Assembly: GCF_963259705.1 (NCBI RefSeq) | Contig: NC_081850.1 | Location: 34,563,799-34,627,798 of the forward strand | Length of the DNA: 64,000 bases | Direction of reading: 5' to 3' | Origin: Myotis daubentonii | Taxonomy: Eukaryota > Chordata > Mammalia > Chiroptera > Vespertilionidae | In this document: in pieces, positions 1-11,500 of the stretch | Layout of the letters: the number at the start of each line of letters is the position of its first letter | Numbering within the stretch: position 1 is the first letter of the stretch | Made by a program: the position numbers and the translations under genes | Notes under the pieces: generated by a model | Told to the model about the DNA's origin: nothing | Database searches by the model: none | Seen by the model: the letters and a program-made list of their open reading frames with translations, nothing else

Positions 1-997
1 AATAGAAAGTGACAAAATTAGGGTTGTTTGGGTTTGTGAATGAGTAGAATCCATACTCTATAAGTGCATATTGCAATATTGCAGCATTTACTTTCTGGTA
101 TTCTTTTTTCCCTCTTCTCACTGTGTAACAATTATGTCTTCTGTTCCTTTTAAAATTGTTATATAGTATTTATAATTAAGGATGTAAAGCACAGCCCAGA
201 AGAATAAGGAGAAAAGAAATCCTGTGAGGAAAGTTTAAACAAATGCTGTGTTATGAAGATAGCAGAGCTCTCGTATAGAAAAACTGACAATGGTAGGAGT
301 CACAGTACTGAGTCTTTCTACCATGGAAACTGAATTAGCTCTCCTTTCTACCTCTAAACCAGAGAACAGAAAGAAAATCCATATAAATCATGACACAAAT
401 TAACTCAGATCATTTTTTAAAGCAAATTGTATGTAGAACTTTTATTTAACCAGCAATAAAATTAACTGGTGAATTCATTCAAACCAGAACCAGACATTTT
501 CTCAAGTTTTAGAACCAGCTAAGAAGTAAATGAAATCGCCATGTTTCTAAACCAAGGCAACTGAAAAAGTGCCATTTGTAGACCCCATGTACAAATTAAG
601 TTTAACGCTGACCTGCCCCGTGGCCAGTGGAAAGGAAACCACCTCCCCTGCCCCAAACCAAACAAATGCTGATGTGTAAGAAACTGGACACATCGTCTGC
701 TTCGTGGTCTCACCAGAGAGTCACCACTTCACACTGTAGCCCTGTCATTGGCTGTATCCCCTGGTTAATGCCTGCTGCTCCGCACCCTGCCACGCCTCCT
801 TGTCATTCTCCACTTCCTACAGAGAACACTACTAATGGGGTTTGTATTTTTGGGTTTTGTTTTTTGCTCTATTCTGTAGTGGATTTTGGAGACATAATAC
901 AATCTCTGCTAGTGGAAAGCTTTTTATAGAGGCATTAGGTTTTCACACTGGTTCATTTTGCAGGAACTTTATAGGTACTCAGATACCCTACATTTTT

Positions 998-1213
998 AAA
1001 AAATATATTTTATTGATTTTTTACAGAGAGGAAGGGAGAGGGATAGAGAGTTAGAAACATCGATGAGAGAGAAACATTGGCCAGCTGCCTCCTGCACATC
1101 TCCTACTAGGGATGTGCCAGCAACCAAGGTACATGCCCTTGACCGGAATCGAACCGGGACCCTTCAGTCCGCAGGCCGACGCTCTGTCCACTGAGCCAAA
1201 CCAGTTAGGGCTG
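998..1213 (-). mobile_element. Ves SINE (tRNA-derived, vesper-bat type)
   Basis: Read on the minus strand it has the tRNA-like head (ctggtttggctcagtgg, ggttcgattccggtcaaggg box B region), the GCAGGAGGCAGC body and an AATAAAATATAT tail. A perfect 12-bp target duplication, ccctacattttt, flanks it at 986-997 and 1214-1225. Confidence 0.93.
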
Positions 1214-1417
1214 CCCTACATTTTTTTTAAAGCTAGCAATATTATTTATAACAAAATTTTAATGTGTTTTCATATATTTAGGGTTCATCTAATATATGTT
1301 CTTTAATTTTGGAAGTAAAATTCTGTTTTGTTTGGTTATCATTGTTGAACTTATGTAACCATAATTCATTGATATTCATGTTGAAATTCTCCCACAACTT
1401 TTATTTATTTATTTTCC

Positions 1418-1545
1418 TGTTTTATTTTTTAATTGAATTCATTGAGATGAGATTGGTTAATAAGATTATATAGATTTCAGGTGTACAATTCTATAATAAA
1501 TCAACTGTACATTGTGCTGTTTTTATATAAAATATTTAATCCACT
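1418..1545 (-). mobile_element. Probable L1 3'-end fragment
   Basis: The stretch gagattggttaataagatt and ttcaggtgtacaattctata resembles a segment common at the 3' ends of old mammalian L1s. Identified from memory only; orientation is uncertain. Confidence 0.35.
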
Positions 1546-2477
1546 CCCCTTGCATTTCTTGTTATAAATGAAAGAAAAAAATTGAAAGAGTACTGATGTC
1601 TTGCTATATATAGAGTTATGAAAAACTATTTTCTCTTTGTAAAAATTCACATATTTAAAATGTTATATTTGCAGGAATTTCCAATTTCATTCAGGGCTAA
1701 ACTTTGTCATTTCTAATAACAATATGGTCTTGCTCCTGAGCATGGGTAATGGTGACATTTTTATTCCAGGTGGAAATTTAACATTTTCACAGAGAAATTT
1801 CCCCATGTCTGTTGTGACACATCTTATTCAGCCTGCAAAACTAATATAAACCCATAAAAACAGAGACTAATAAAATGTTTCAAAATGAGTAAATGCATGC
1901 TTCTTTTTAGGTTTCAAAATATTAAATATAATAGACTTCTGCACAACATCTTGCATCAGTGACGTTATCTTCATCATCCCTGCAGTAATAGAACTTGAAA
2001 AAATGTAGAACTTACCTAAGAAAGGTAGAATTAAGATTTTTTTCTGTTGGTTCTGTATAAACTTTTTATTATAAATTATACTTTAGTGCTCAATCCATTA
2101 TCCTGTTAATAAATTTTTGTTGGCCAGAATTTTTTCTCACTCTTACCCGTTCTAAATTAAATTTAAAACATAAATTTTAAAATAAAATATAGCTTAAATG
2201 GAATAAGTGGATTATTTAACAATATTTAAGAGAAAGTTTATAAGGACTTTTTTTTTAGGGCCTTGAGCCAGTGGATTTAGAATCTTATTTTGATTCCTCA
2301 ACTGTATTTACCATCAAAACATATAAGTATTTAGGACATATCACAAATATATAACATTAATATGCTGCTTTTATATTGTTTTCCAAATGAGAAGTTATAT
2401 GGACTTCCTATATTATATGATTAATACAGGTTTGACTGACTTTTTGTGTCTCTAATATTTGTTGTTCTTTTATGAAG

Positions 2478-2597
2478 AGGAAACTCCAAGTACCATTACT
2501 ATGGGATTCGTGTCAAGCCAGATTCCCCTCTCAATCGTCTGCAAGAAGATATGCAGTATATGGCTATGAGGCAACAACCCATGCAACAGAAACAAAG
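2478..2597 (+). CDS. RFX3: RFX3 exon, residues 245-283 (end of DNA-binding domain)
   Basis: Encodes [10 protein letters not shown], the C-terminal end of the RFX winged-helix DNA-binding domain, then [20 protein letters not shown] and a Gln-rich stretch. The donor is AG|gta at 2598; the split Arg284 codon (AG|G) is completed in the next exon. Two overlapping acceptors exist (AG at 2476-2477 and 2478-2479). I chose the first AG after the pyrimidine tract because it leaves Arg244 split as AG|A, which suits a normal upstream donor. The upstream exons are not in the window. Confidence 0.93.
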
Positions 2598-5500
2598 GTA
2601 GACTCTGCAATTGTCATTGACATGTCAAAGCTATATGTTTCTTTAGATGTTTGGTCTCCTTTTTTTCTGAACAAATACATAAGTGTGAAAGAATGTCACT
2701 ATTGTTGGCATACTTTCACGACAGACAGTTCTCATATATGATTTAGAATTTTATTCATCCTGCCTATTTTCTAAATCTTTCAAAATTACTTATCAGTCAG
2801 CCTGTTTGGCCCCTTTTAAGTTAAATGTGACATCCCAAGCTATCCAGACAGGGAAACTAAATACAAGCGTAAAGAGCACTCCCAAGCAAATGCCAGCTGG
2901 AGAAATGCGCTTCACATTCATGAGATTGTTACCTGCAATTCTGTACATCCCTCGAGCCATTCTTTTTGACACAGTATAAATTCTTTCAGAATGTTTGGGA
3001 TTTCTTACATTTTATTTGAATCCAACTTTCATACATGTAGAATTGTAGGTATTCGAGCTGTAAGAAAGCTCAAGCATTCGTGGTTGGCTGGATGGGTGGG
3101 TGGTTGGGTGGATGGATGGATGGATGTATGGATGTATGGAAGGAAGGATGGATGGATGGATGGATGGATGGATGGATGGATGGATGGATAGATGGATGGA
3201 TGGAACCAAGATATTAGAATTGAAGATACCTCAATTTAGTCTGGCCACACAGCCTTGTGACAATCAAAGCATTAATAGTCCTATTTTTCAATTAAGTCTC
3301 AGATCAAATGATTTACATAAACCCATGATGCTGTTATACAGCTGAGGGCCTTCTAGTCTCATGTGGCTTATATTACAGTTTGTAGTAAGTAAAATGAAAG
3401 ATATCTCTATCTCTCCCTCTCCCTCCCCCTCCCCCCCCCACAGTGTAGTACAGCTATGGCAGTAGTTATAATTTATATTTTCCATTGAGCATGCAGAATT
3501 AGGTAGCAGAAAGAAAGTCTACACATAGGTAACCAGATAATCTGCATCATTCTGCCTAATCCATTGATCAATGACTAGTCCCTTAGCCATCAGAAGTATT
3601 AGCTCTAAGTCATTGCTGGAGAAAGAATATATCACACAGGATTCCCTTTTCTATTTTGTCAGCAAGTACTAATTGAATTCAGAGAGAAGTCACAGCCCTT
3701 ACCTTTGAGGAGTTAAGAAATTAGATGGGAAAGCACATGTTTGGGTGTGGGTTTTTTGTTTGTTTTGTTTTATTTTGTTTTTTAAGTAATGCAGTATGAG
3801 AAGTACTAAAATAAAGCTTTGATCAAGGACCTATTGGAATACAGAGGAATTTTTATCAAATTATTGGAGAGGGAGAACTAGGAAATTTCATAGAGAAAGT
3901 GCTATTTGAGTGGGGATTTAGAGGAATCAGAAAGAGAGGAACATTCAGGCAGAGGGAATAATGTACACAAAAGTATAAAGGGGCAAAGTTCACGATGTCT
4001 TTGGTAACTGCTCTGATTTGGTGCGGTTGGCATTGCAGAAGAAGAATTGAGGAGGTTGAGTAGTTTAGTGGGAAACGAGATTTAAAAAGTAGTTTGGATC
4101 TGAGATTAAAGGATTTAGTTGTATATGAAGTTAAGTTTGTTCTTTGTACAGAATATAGCTTTGAAGTTGTATAATGCTTTGAAGCAAAACAATGAAACTT
4201 TCAGATTTTTTCCTGGAGAGATGACTTTTTGGTTTTAGGCTAGAAATATGTAATGGGAAGAGACTAGAGGTAAAGTGGTTTTAACACAGTCATAGTTTCT
4301 AGTGCAAGTGTCCCAAACTGAAGAGTCAGGACAAGATAGGATATGATGTAACGATATCTCAAGGGATTTAGATTTTTAATTCACAGATTCTCAACCATAT
4401 TTTTTAAGTTGCTGATCCTTATTGTTTGAGGTATAGTTCACGAAAGATATTAAGAAGGGCTCTGGAAAAAATAATAAAATAAATCATAGAACACTAGCAC
4501 ATAATGTGTTTGGAGATAGAGTTTGTGTGAATTGTAACAAAGTGTTATTGTCTTGGGTTATGATTTTTTTTCACCTGTTATGGCAATATTTATAGCTTTT
4601 AATTTATGAGGTCTCTGTACTCATTTATAGCAGCACTACACAGTGGAGGTGATGGTGCAATCAAGGAAAAAAAGTTTGATTCAAAAATAACACATGCTCA
4701 AACTTAAATATGAAAAAAGCTTAATGAACTGCACCTAAGACAGCAGAAGCCTATTTCTTCCTGTGATATAACTGCAAATAAATCCTACCAAGCAAATTTT
4801 CATGGAAATGGAAGCCTTTAAGATACATTCTTTATTTTAAAAGCCTGGGTTAGGGAAGCAAGACCTAAGATTTAACAAAGGTCTCTTAATTAAAAGTTTC
4901 CAGAGATGTGAAGTTTAACAAGCCATATAAACTCTACAATCACAGTATAGTAGTAAATGTTTTTTAGAATAAGATATAATGTGGATGTATTTAAGAAATG
5001 ATGTAAAATTTTTAGTAATACTAATAAATTGTGCCAAGTTTAGTTTTTACTTTCTCATAAATGTTAGACAACCAAAGAAATCCTAAAATTTCCTGTAATT
5101 TTTTTTAATTATAAAAGTTTTGGATTGTAGATAGTTGCTCTTGGAATGGTGTCTGGCTAACTGATTGCAGTGTTAGTGTTATCAACTTCATGGATCCCTC
5201 ATTGGATCAGTAGGACAGAGGGAGATTTCCCTTGTGTCTGAAGGATTCTATCAACTGGCAGCATCAGTGGGCCTGAAATGAAGGCAGATTGCCCATTGTG
5301 CAGAAACACTTGGATGGGAGAGGAGAGGTTTTCACCCTAAGTCTAAATGTAGGCATAAGAGCATTTGTTGTAAACAATGGGAAAGAGCACGTCATTTGTT
5401 TTATGGCTTAAATATGAGATGATTCCAAAACTCAAATGATTCTATTGAATATATTAAAATTCACATAAGAAGAGATTGTCATTCTCCTGTTAAAATACAA

Positions 5501-8500
5501 GCGACATAGTATTACATATCTACACTAATAAAAGAGAAACATGGTAATTGGCATACAACCGCTACCCTTCCCATTGGCTAATCAGGGCAATATGCAAATT
5601 AACTGTCAGCCAAGATGGCGGCCAGCAGCCAGGCAGCTTGAAACTAACATGAGGCTTGCTTGCTTCAGTGACGGAGGATTCCAACGTTCCCCGCCTGCCT
5701 TGCCGGCCTCTGAGCCTGCAGTTTCAAACACTGTAACAAATACAGACGCTAACAAAACTCCAGAAACCAGCTTTCAGCTGGCTGGGATCTCAGAGCTGGA
5801 GTTGATACAGAGTTTCGAGAACCGAAACAAACCAGATACCTGCTTTCAGGAGCAGAGGCCTAAGAGCTGGAGCCTCAGAGCTAAAGCTGGCCCAGAATAA
5901 AAAAGAATAAAGAAAAAAAGGAGCGGTTGGGAGCTTCAGTCCCAGCCTGAAAACAGCCATCATCCCCTCACCCAGGCTGGCCAGGCACCCCAGTGGGGAC
6001 CCCCACCCTGAAGGGTGTGTGACCAGCTGCAAAAAGCCATCATCCCCTCACCAAGGCTGGCCAGGCACCCCAGTGGGGACCCCCACCCTGATCCAGGACA
6101 CCCTTCAGGGCAAACCAGCCGGCCCCCACCCGTGCACCAGGCCTCTATTCTATATAGTAAAAGGGTAATATGCCTCCCAGCACTGGGATCAGCGGAGCCA
6201 CGAGGCCTCCCGGCACCGGGATCAGCGTGACAGGGAGCAGCGCCCAAACCCCCTGATCGCCCTGCGGCTCTGTGTGTGACAGGGGGCGGGACCACAACCT
6301 CCCTATCCGCCCTGCTCTGTTTGTGACAGGGGAAGGCACCCCAACCCCCTGATTGGCCCTGCTCTGTGGATGATAGAGGGCAGCTCCCCAACCACCCGCC
6401 CCCCCACGGGCCCTGCTCTGTGTGTGATGGGATAGAGCCATAACCTCCCCATCGGTCCTGCCCTGAGTGTGACAGTGGCAATGCCCCAACCCCCTGATCA
6501 GCCCTGCTCTGTGGGTGATAGAGGGCGGCGCCCCAACCCCCTGATCTGCTTTGCTCTGTGGGTGACAGGGAGAGGTGTGCCAACTCCCCTATCGGCCCTA
6601 CTCTGTGAGTGACAGGGGGAGCTCCTCAACCCCCTGATGGGCCCTGCTCTGTGCGTGACAGGGGGGAGCTCCCCAACACCCTGATGGGCCCTGCTCTGTG
6701 TGTGACAAGGGGCAGCGCCCCAACCCCCTGATTGGCCCTGCTCTGTGCGTGACAGAGGGTGGCACCACAACCTCCCCATCGACTCTGCCTTGAGTGTGAC
6801 AGGGGGCGGTGACCCAACCCCCCAATCGGCCCTACCCTGAGCGTGACTGAGGGTGGCATCACAACCTCCCAATCCGCCCTGCTCTGTGCATGACAGGGGG
6901 CGGTGCCCCAACTCCCCAATTGGCCCTGCTCTGAGCCCGATCAGGGGCTGCACCTAGGGATTGGGCCTGCCCTCTGCCACCTGGGAGCAGGCCTAAGCCA
7001 GCAGGTCGTTATCTCCCAAGGGGTCCCAGACTGCGAGAGGGCACAGGCCGGGCTGAGGGTTCCCCTCCCCCCCCCCAGTGCACAAATTTTTGTGCACCGG
7101 GCCTCTAGTCCTATATAATAAAAGGCTAATATGCAAATCAACCAAATGGCGGAACGGCCAGTCACTATGACACACACTGACCACCAGGGGGCAGATGCTC
7201 AATGCAGGAGCTGCCCCCTGGTGGTCAATGCGCTCCCCCAGGGGGAGCGCCACTCAACCAGAACCCGGGCTCACAGCTGGCAAGCACAGTGGAGGGGGCG
7301 GGAGCCTCTCCGGCCTCCATGGGAGTTGGACATCCCCGGAGGGGTTTCGGACTGCGAGAGGGCTGGGCTGGGCTGAGGGACTGCACCCCCCAGTACACGA
7401 ATGTCGTGCACCAGGCCTCTTGTTTTAGAATATTCAAATTGTTTAAGTGCCTCAAGGTTTATTGTATTCATCTATATGTACACATCTTCCATAGTAGAAA
7501 TGTATGTTTCACGTATTCTTATATTAAGAAAATTCAAGTATATTCAGTGATTATTTTGTCAAATAAAAGGGAAGTTTTAGAAGTCATTTTTCTGATAAGT
7601 TTGGAATCATAGTAGTTGTAGCAGAAATAATGATCTGATCGCTGTTTTGTATTCCTTTATAATTGTTAGATCTCCTTTACATATGGTATTTCATTTGACT
7701 ATTTGATAAGGTAGTAAAGGAAAATTCCACCTATTTTTAAATCAGATTTCCAGCAACACCACCATAAGGAACATAGGCATGAGTCAAGAAATAAATGGAA
7801 ACAGCTTCTGATTGAAAAACAGGTGTCACAGAGCCTGTAGTTTAGCTTACTTGAGAAGATGAAGCCATTCTCAAGCTATTTACCTAAAATATAGAAGCAG
7901 ATTAGAGCCCACTTGATTCACATAAAATCGTGAGATACAAAAGCAGGCAAGAGGAAATATAAGTAGACAGGGGTCTTCTATTTGCTTTGGGTTATTTAAC
8001 ACAGCAGGCTGCACTCCAGTAGGTCCTTTGAGTATCACTCTAGTGACCAGAATCTAGTCCAACACAGTTAAATAACTGGCTAATTGATGGAATTATAGGT
8101 GATCAAGAAGAGGTAAAGTACCCTGGTTAAAGAAGCAGAAGACTGTATAATAGTTGTTTTTTAATACCTTCTGCTGAAAATATTTTATGTGAAAATAACT
8201 TACATGCTCACATGTGGTAATCTTTCGTTTCCAAGGGAATTCACCCATAAACTATTGTTTACAATAATTTATACAGTAAATAAATTAGATTATTATAGAG
8301 CAAAGTGGATATCAGTAATTTTTAGAGCTACAAACTAAGTAAAAATGTTTGTTGCAGTTTTATTTTTAATATTTAAAAGAAGCACGTAGAGGGTGTTGAC
8401 ACATACATTTTAGTTATCCTTCCAAACCCCTGCAGCAGAAGTGGTGGAATAGAGCCAAGTGCTTTTGACATGTGCTTGGCTGTGTTTGATCCCAGTAGCC

Positions 8501-11500
8501 TTCCTCAAAATATTTAAACTGCAGTTATCATTCCTTCAACAAATACTTAACAACCAACAGTTGCATACCAAATATGCCCATCACATCTAAAAAAAGATAT
8601 CACAGGATAATAGAATGGTAGAGCTGGAGGGAAGAGATCACCTAGTCCAACTCATCTTCTTGCTGGGAAAACTGAAGTCCATAAAGGGTAGACAACTTAT
8701 CCAAGGTCATAGAGCAATCAGGACTAGAACCCAGTCCCCTTGTATTTATTCTTAGATGAATTCCACCTTAAACAGGTAAGATAACCCAAACAGAAATGTA
8801 CAACTGTAATAAAATGTTTGCATATGTAATAAAGGAAAAAAATCACACTTTAGTATGTCCTAAATATGTGACGGAACATGTCATTTCCTCCCTCTTCATA
8901 TGGTCTTTCCCTAGGAATTGGATCCTGTGAAAAAAGGAACATTTGTGGCTCTGGGGCGGGGGAAGGGGAGATAGAGGCCTATTAGAAAGATGGTACAACA
9001 GGGCTACTTTTGCTGTGGCCGTAGACAGATGTGAGAGCATGCATGTTTCTCAGAAGAGTGTGAGGACTAGAACCTTTGTTATTAGAAGACCTTTCTTCAT
9101 CTACTTGTCATAGACAAGTGAAAAGGCCCCTGTATTTAACATTGGGAGGTATGGGTTCGAATACAGGCTGCTTTGACACTTCTGCAGAGTGTTGGCGGAA
9201 CTTCACTGAACCTCGATGTCTTCATCTGCTAAATGGAAATGAATAATAGACTACCTCACAGAAGGCTTTGAAGTTTAAATGAAAAAAAAAGTAAAGTGTT
9301 CTTATAACTGGAAATATGCAAGTGTTAGATAAGTGCTAATTGCTATTATCATTATTATACTGGTGCCCTAGAGAAAAATAATTCTTTAAGAATAAGGCTG
9401 TTTTGGATAAGAATGAAGCCTGGCAATTGGGCAAGCGTGGTTTCCATTTCGTATACCTCTAGGCCAGTGGTTTTCAACTTTGATTGATGTTAATAGTTTA
9501 CAATTCCTTTCCTAGACTATGAATTCCCTGGAGTCCCTTCAGAGCTAAGCACCTAGGGCTGGTAAATTGCTCTGAGGCAGCTGAGGGTGGCAGGAGTTTT
9601 CAGTAGGAAGATGATCAGTGCCTGTGCATTTGGCTTTTGGAGACAAAGAATCTCAGCTTGTAGATATTTAATGTTCACTGTGCCACTGTAGCACTCCCTA
9701 ATGTAAAGATACTTTCCATTGAAGACAGAAGAATCACAATTCAGTTAACTATTAACTATAGTAATTAATGTAAAGTTTGATAATATTAGGAGTCACCACT
9801 TATTCTTCTATGAGCATTTATTGAACATTTGAAACGTTCTGCCATAAGCACTTTGTATGCATGATTTTGTTGGGCATTTCGTTATTTACTGTTAAGGATA
9901 CCGAGGCCCATTTAATTTTGCTATATGCAAGAACCTCACTAATTTATTTTTTCCTGGATAAAGCCTCGGATGCCCTTTTTCTGTTTTTGTTGCTGTCTTG
10001 GCATTAGGAGGAGTCAGGTTGTTATTCTCCAAATAAAGGAGTGGGGGCATCTATCTAGATTAGAATCAGTTTAACAGAAGGGCTCAGCTATAGATAAAAG
10101 AGCTGTCATGAAAGTGCCGTGAATATTTGTAACAAGACTAAGTCAGTTCTATACAGTTAACTCTAAATTATCTATGCTAAGAGGAGTCAGTGAAGAAATT
10201 CATGAAATAAGAGAACCCTGTCTGCCTCTTTGCACATTTCATCCTCAGCACCTAAGAGAGCACTGAGCATATTGTCAAATATGTGTTAAATGAACGAATG
10301 ATCCACAGCTTTCATTTTAGCCAGTAGCTTCAACCTTCTCCTTTCCCCACCTCTCCCAGATTTTTTCCTAGAACTGCTGTAATTAATACTACTATCCCAT
10401 TTGAATTTAAAATTTTCCTTCTCCCTTTGCCCAATTATAGATGTAGAACTAATGAAGAGGGAGTAGCTCACACTGACCAGCAGGGTGGATGTGGGAATCC
10501 ATTTAGATACAGACATATTCAGTATGACATCAAGGAGTTAGTTACTATTCTGAAAAAAAATGGCACTCTTAACATTCACTATTTTCTCTGATCTGTTCAC
10601 ATTTATATCATTTGGTTCATTTCAGACCTCAAGTCATAGAAACACTTTCTGGGACAATATTTCCAAAGAGAATTTCAATATTCCAATAAAAAATTTTAGC
10701 CTCTTGCCCTGATTATGAGCTCAGTATATAGATTTGTTCATGCAAATTAAATGATTGCATACTGTCTAGAGTTTTACATTAATGATGACTCTATTTGCCT
10801 ATACAATTCAGATTTTGCATTTGCATTTTTCGCTTCAAAGGTATTTTTCCAAATGTTCCATTTAGTCTGTTGAAAGTCCTTCCACCATTGAACGCAATGG
10901 TTCTTTGCCTGCCTTTGGACTCCTCCAGTGTCTGTCCACGTGAAATTATTGACAGAATTAGATATTATTTTACAGTAGAGTTATAGCTGTCCAAGTTCTA
11001 AATAACAGCTAAGACTAACCCCATGGTGAAAGATTCCTAATAATTTTCCAGATTTCTGTGTTAGTGACAGGTTTCATGCATGCACTCAGCTATTAAAGCA
11101 TTAGAGTTTCTTTGATTTCTTACTCATTAACAACTTTAGCTCTGATTGCCCATGGAGTTGCAAGCTGTTAAAATTATCATTTGCCTCTTACTGACTTTGA
11201 AACCAAGAGCTGTTTCTTCGTTAGATTGCAGCACAGGTCTTTCTCAGAGTACAGGCAACTAGGGAGTGCTAAGAATCTACTATAAGGAAGCCTAATCTAA
11301 AAATAATGCACTTGTAAAATAAATGTGAAAGGGAGCGAGTTCTGTTGTTTAAAAGATTACTAAGCTGTTTTGTTTTTTAAAGGATTCAACAATTTTGTTT
11401 CAGTAAAAAATACCTCTGGTTTTTACAGTTTATAATTTAAATGGTGATGATTTTATGAAAAAGGTAGAGACAGGAAACCTGAAAATGATTGTTTCAATTC

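Larger units (their letters stand above)
1..2477. other. RFX3: RFX3 intron, 3' part
   Basis: The non-coding, AT-rich sequence contains one minus-strand Ves SINE (998-1213) and an L1-like 3'-end fragment near 1418-1545. Nothing else is recognised. Short open frames here have no coding character. Confidence 0.85.

Noticed and set aside
2991..3345. DGWM-repeat and HPSI-repeat frames
   Set aside because: Translations of the TGGA microsatellite on either strand.
5541..5900. 119-codon open frame in the first Helitron
   Set aside because: No recognisable protein, no neighbouring Helitron Rep/helicase, and the related copy at 44913 does not preserve it.
5960..6953. Overlapping minus-strand open frames of up to 207 codons
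   Set aside because: They are translations of the 48-bp minisatellite; the same 16-residue motif appears in different frames.
7181..7224. CRISPR-like direct repeats
   Set aside because: The repeated CCACCAGGGGGCAG phrases are inverted and Helitron-specific, in a vertebrate genome; there are no regularly spaced unique spacers.
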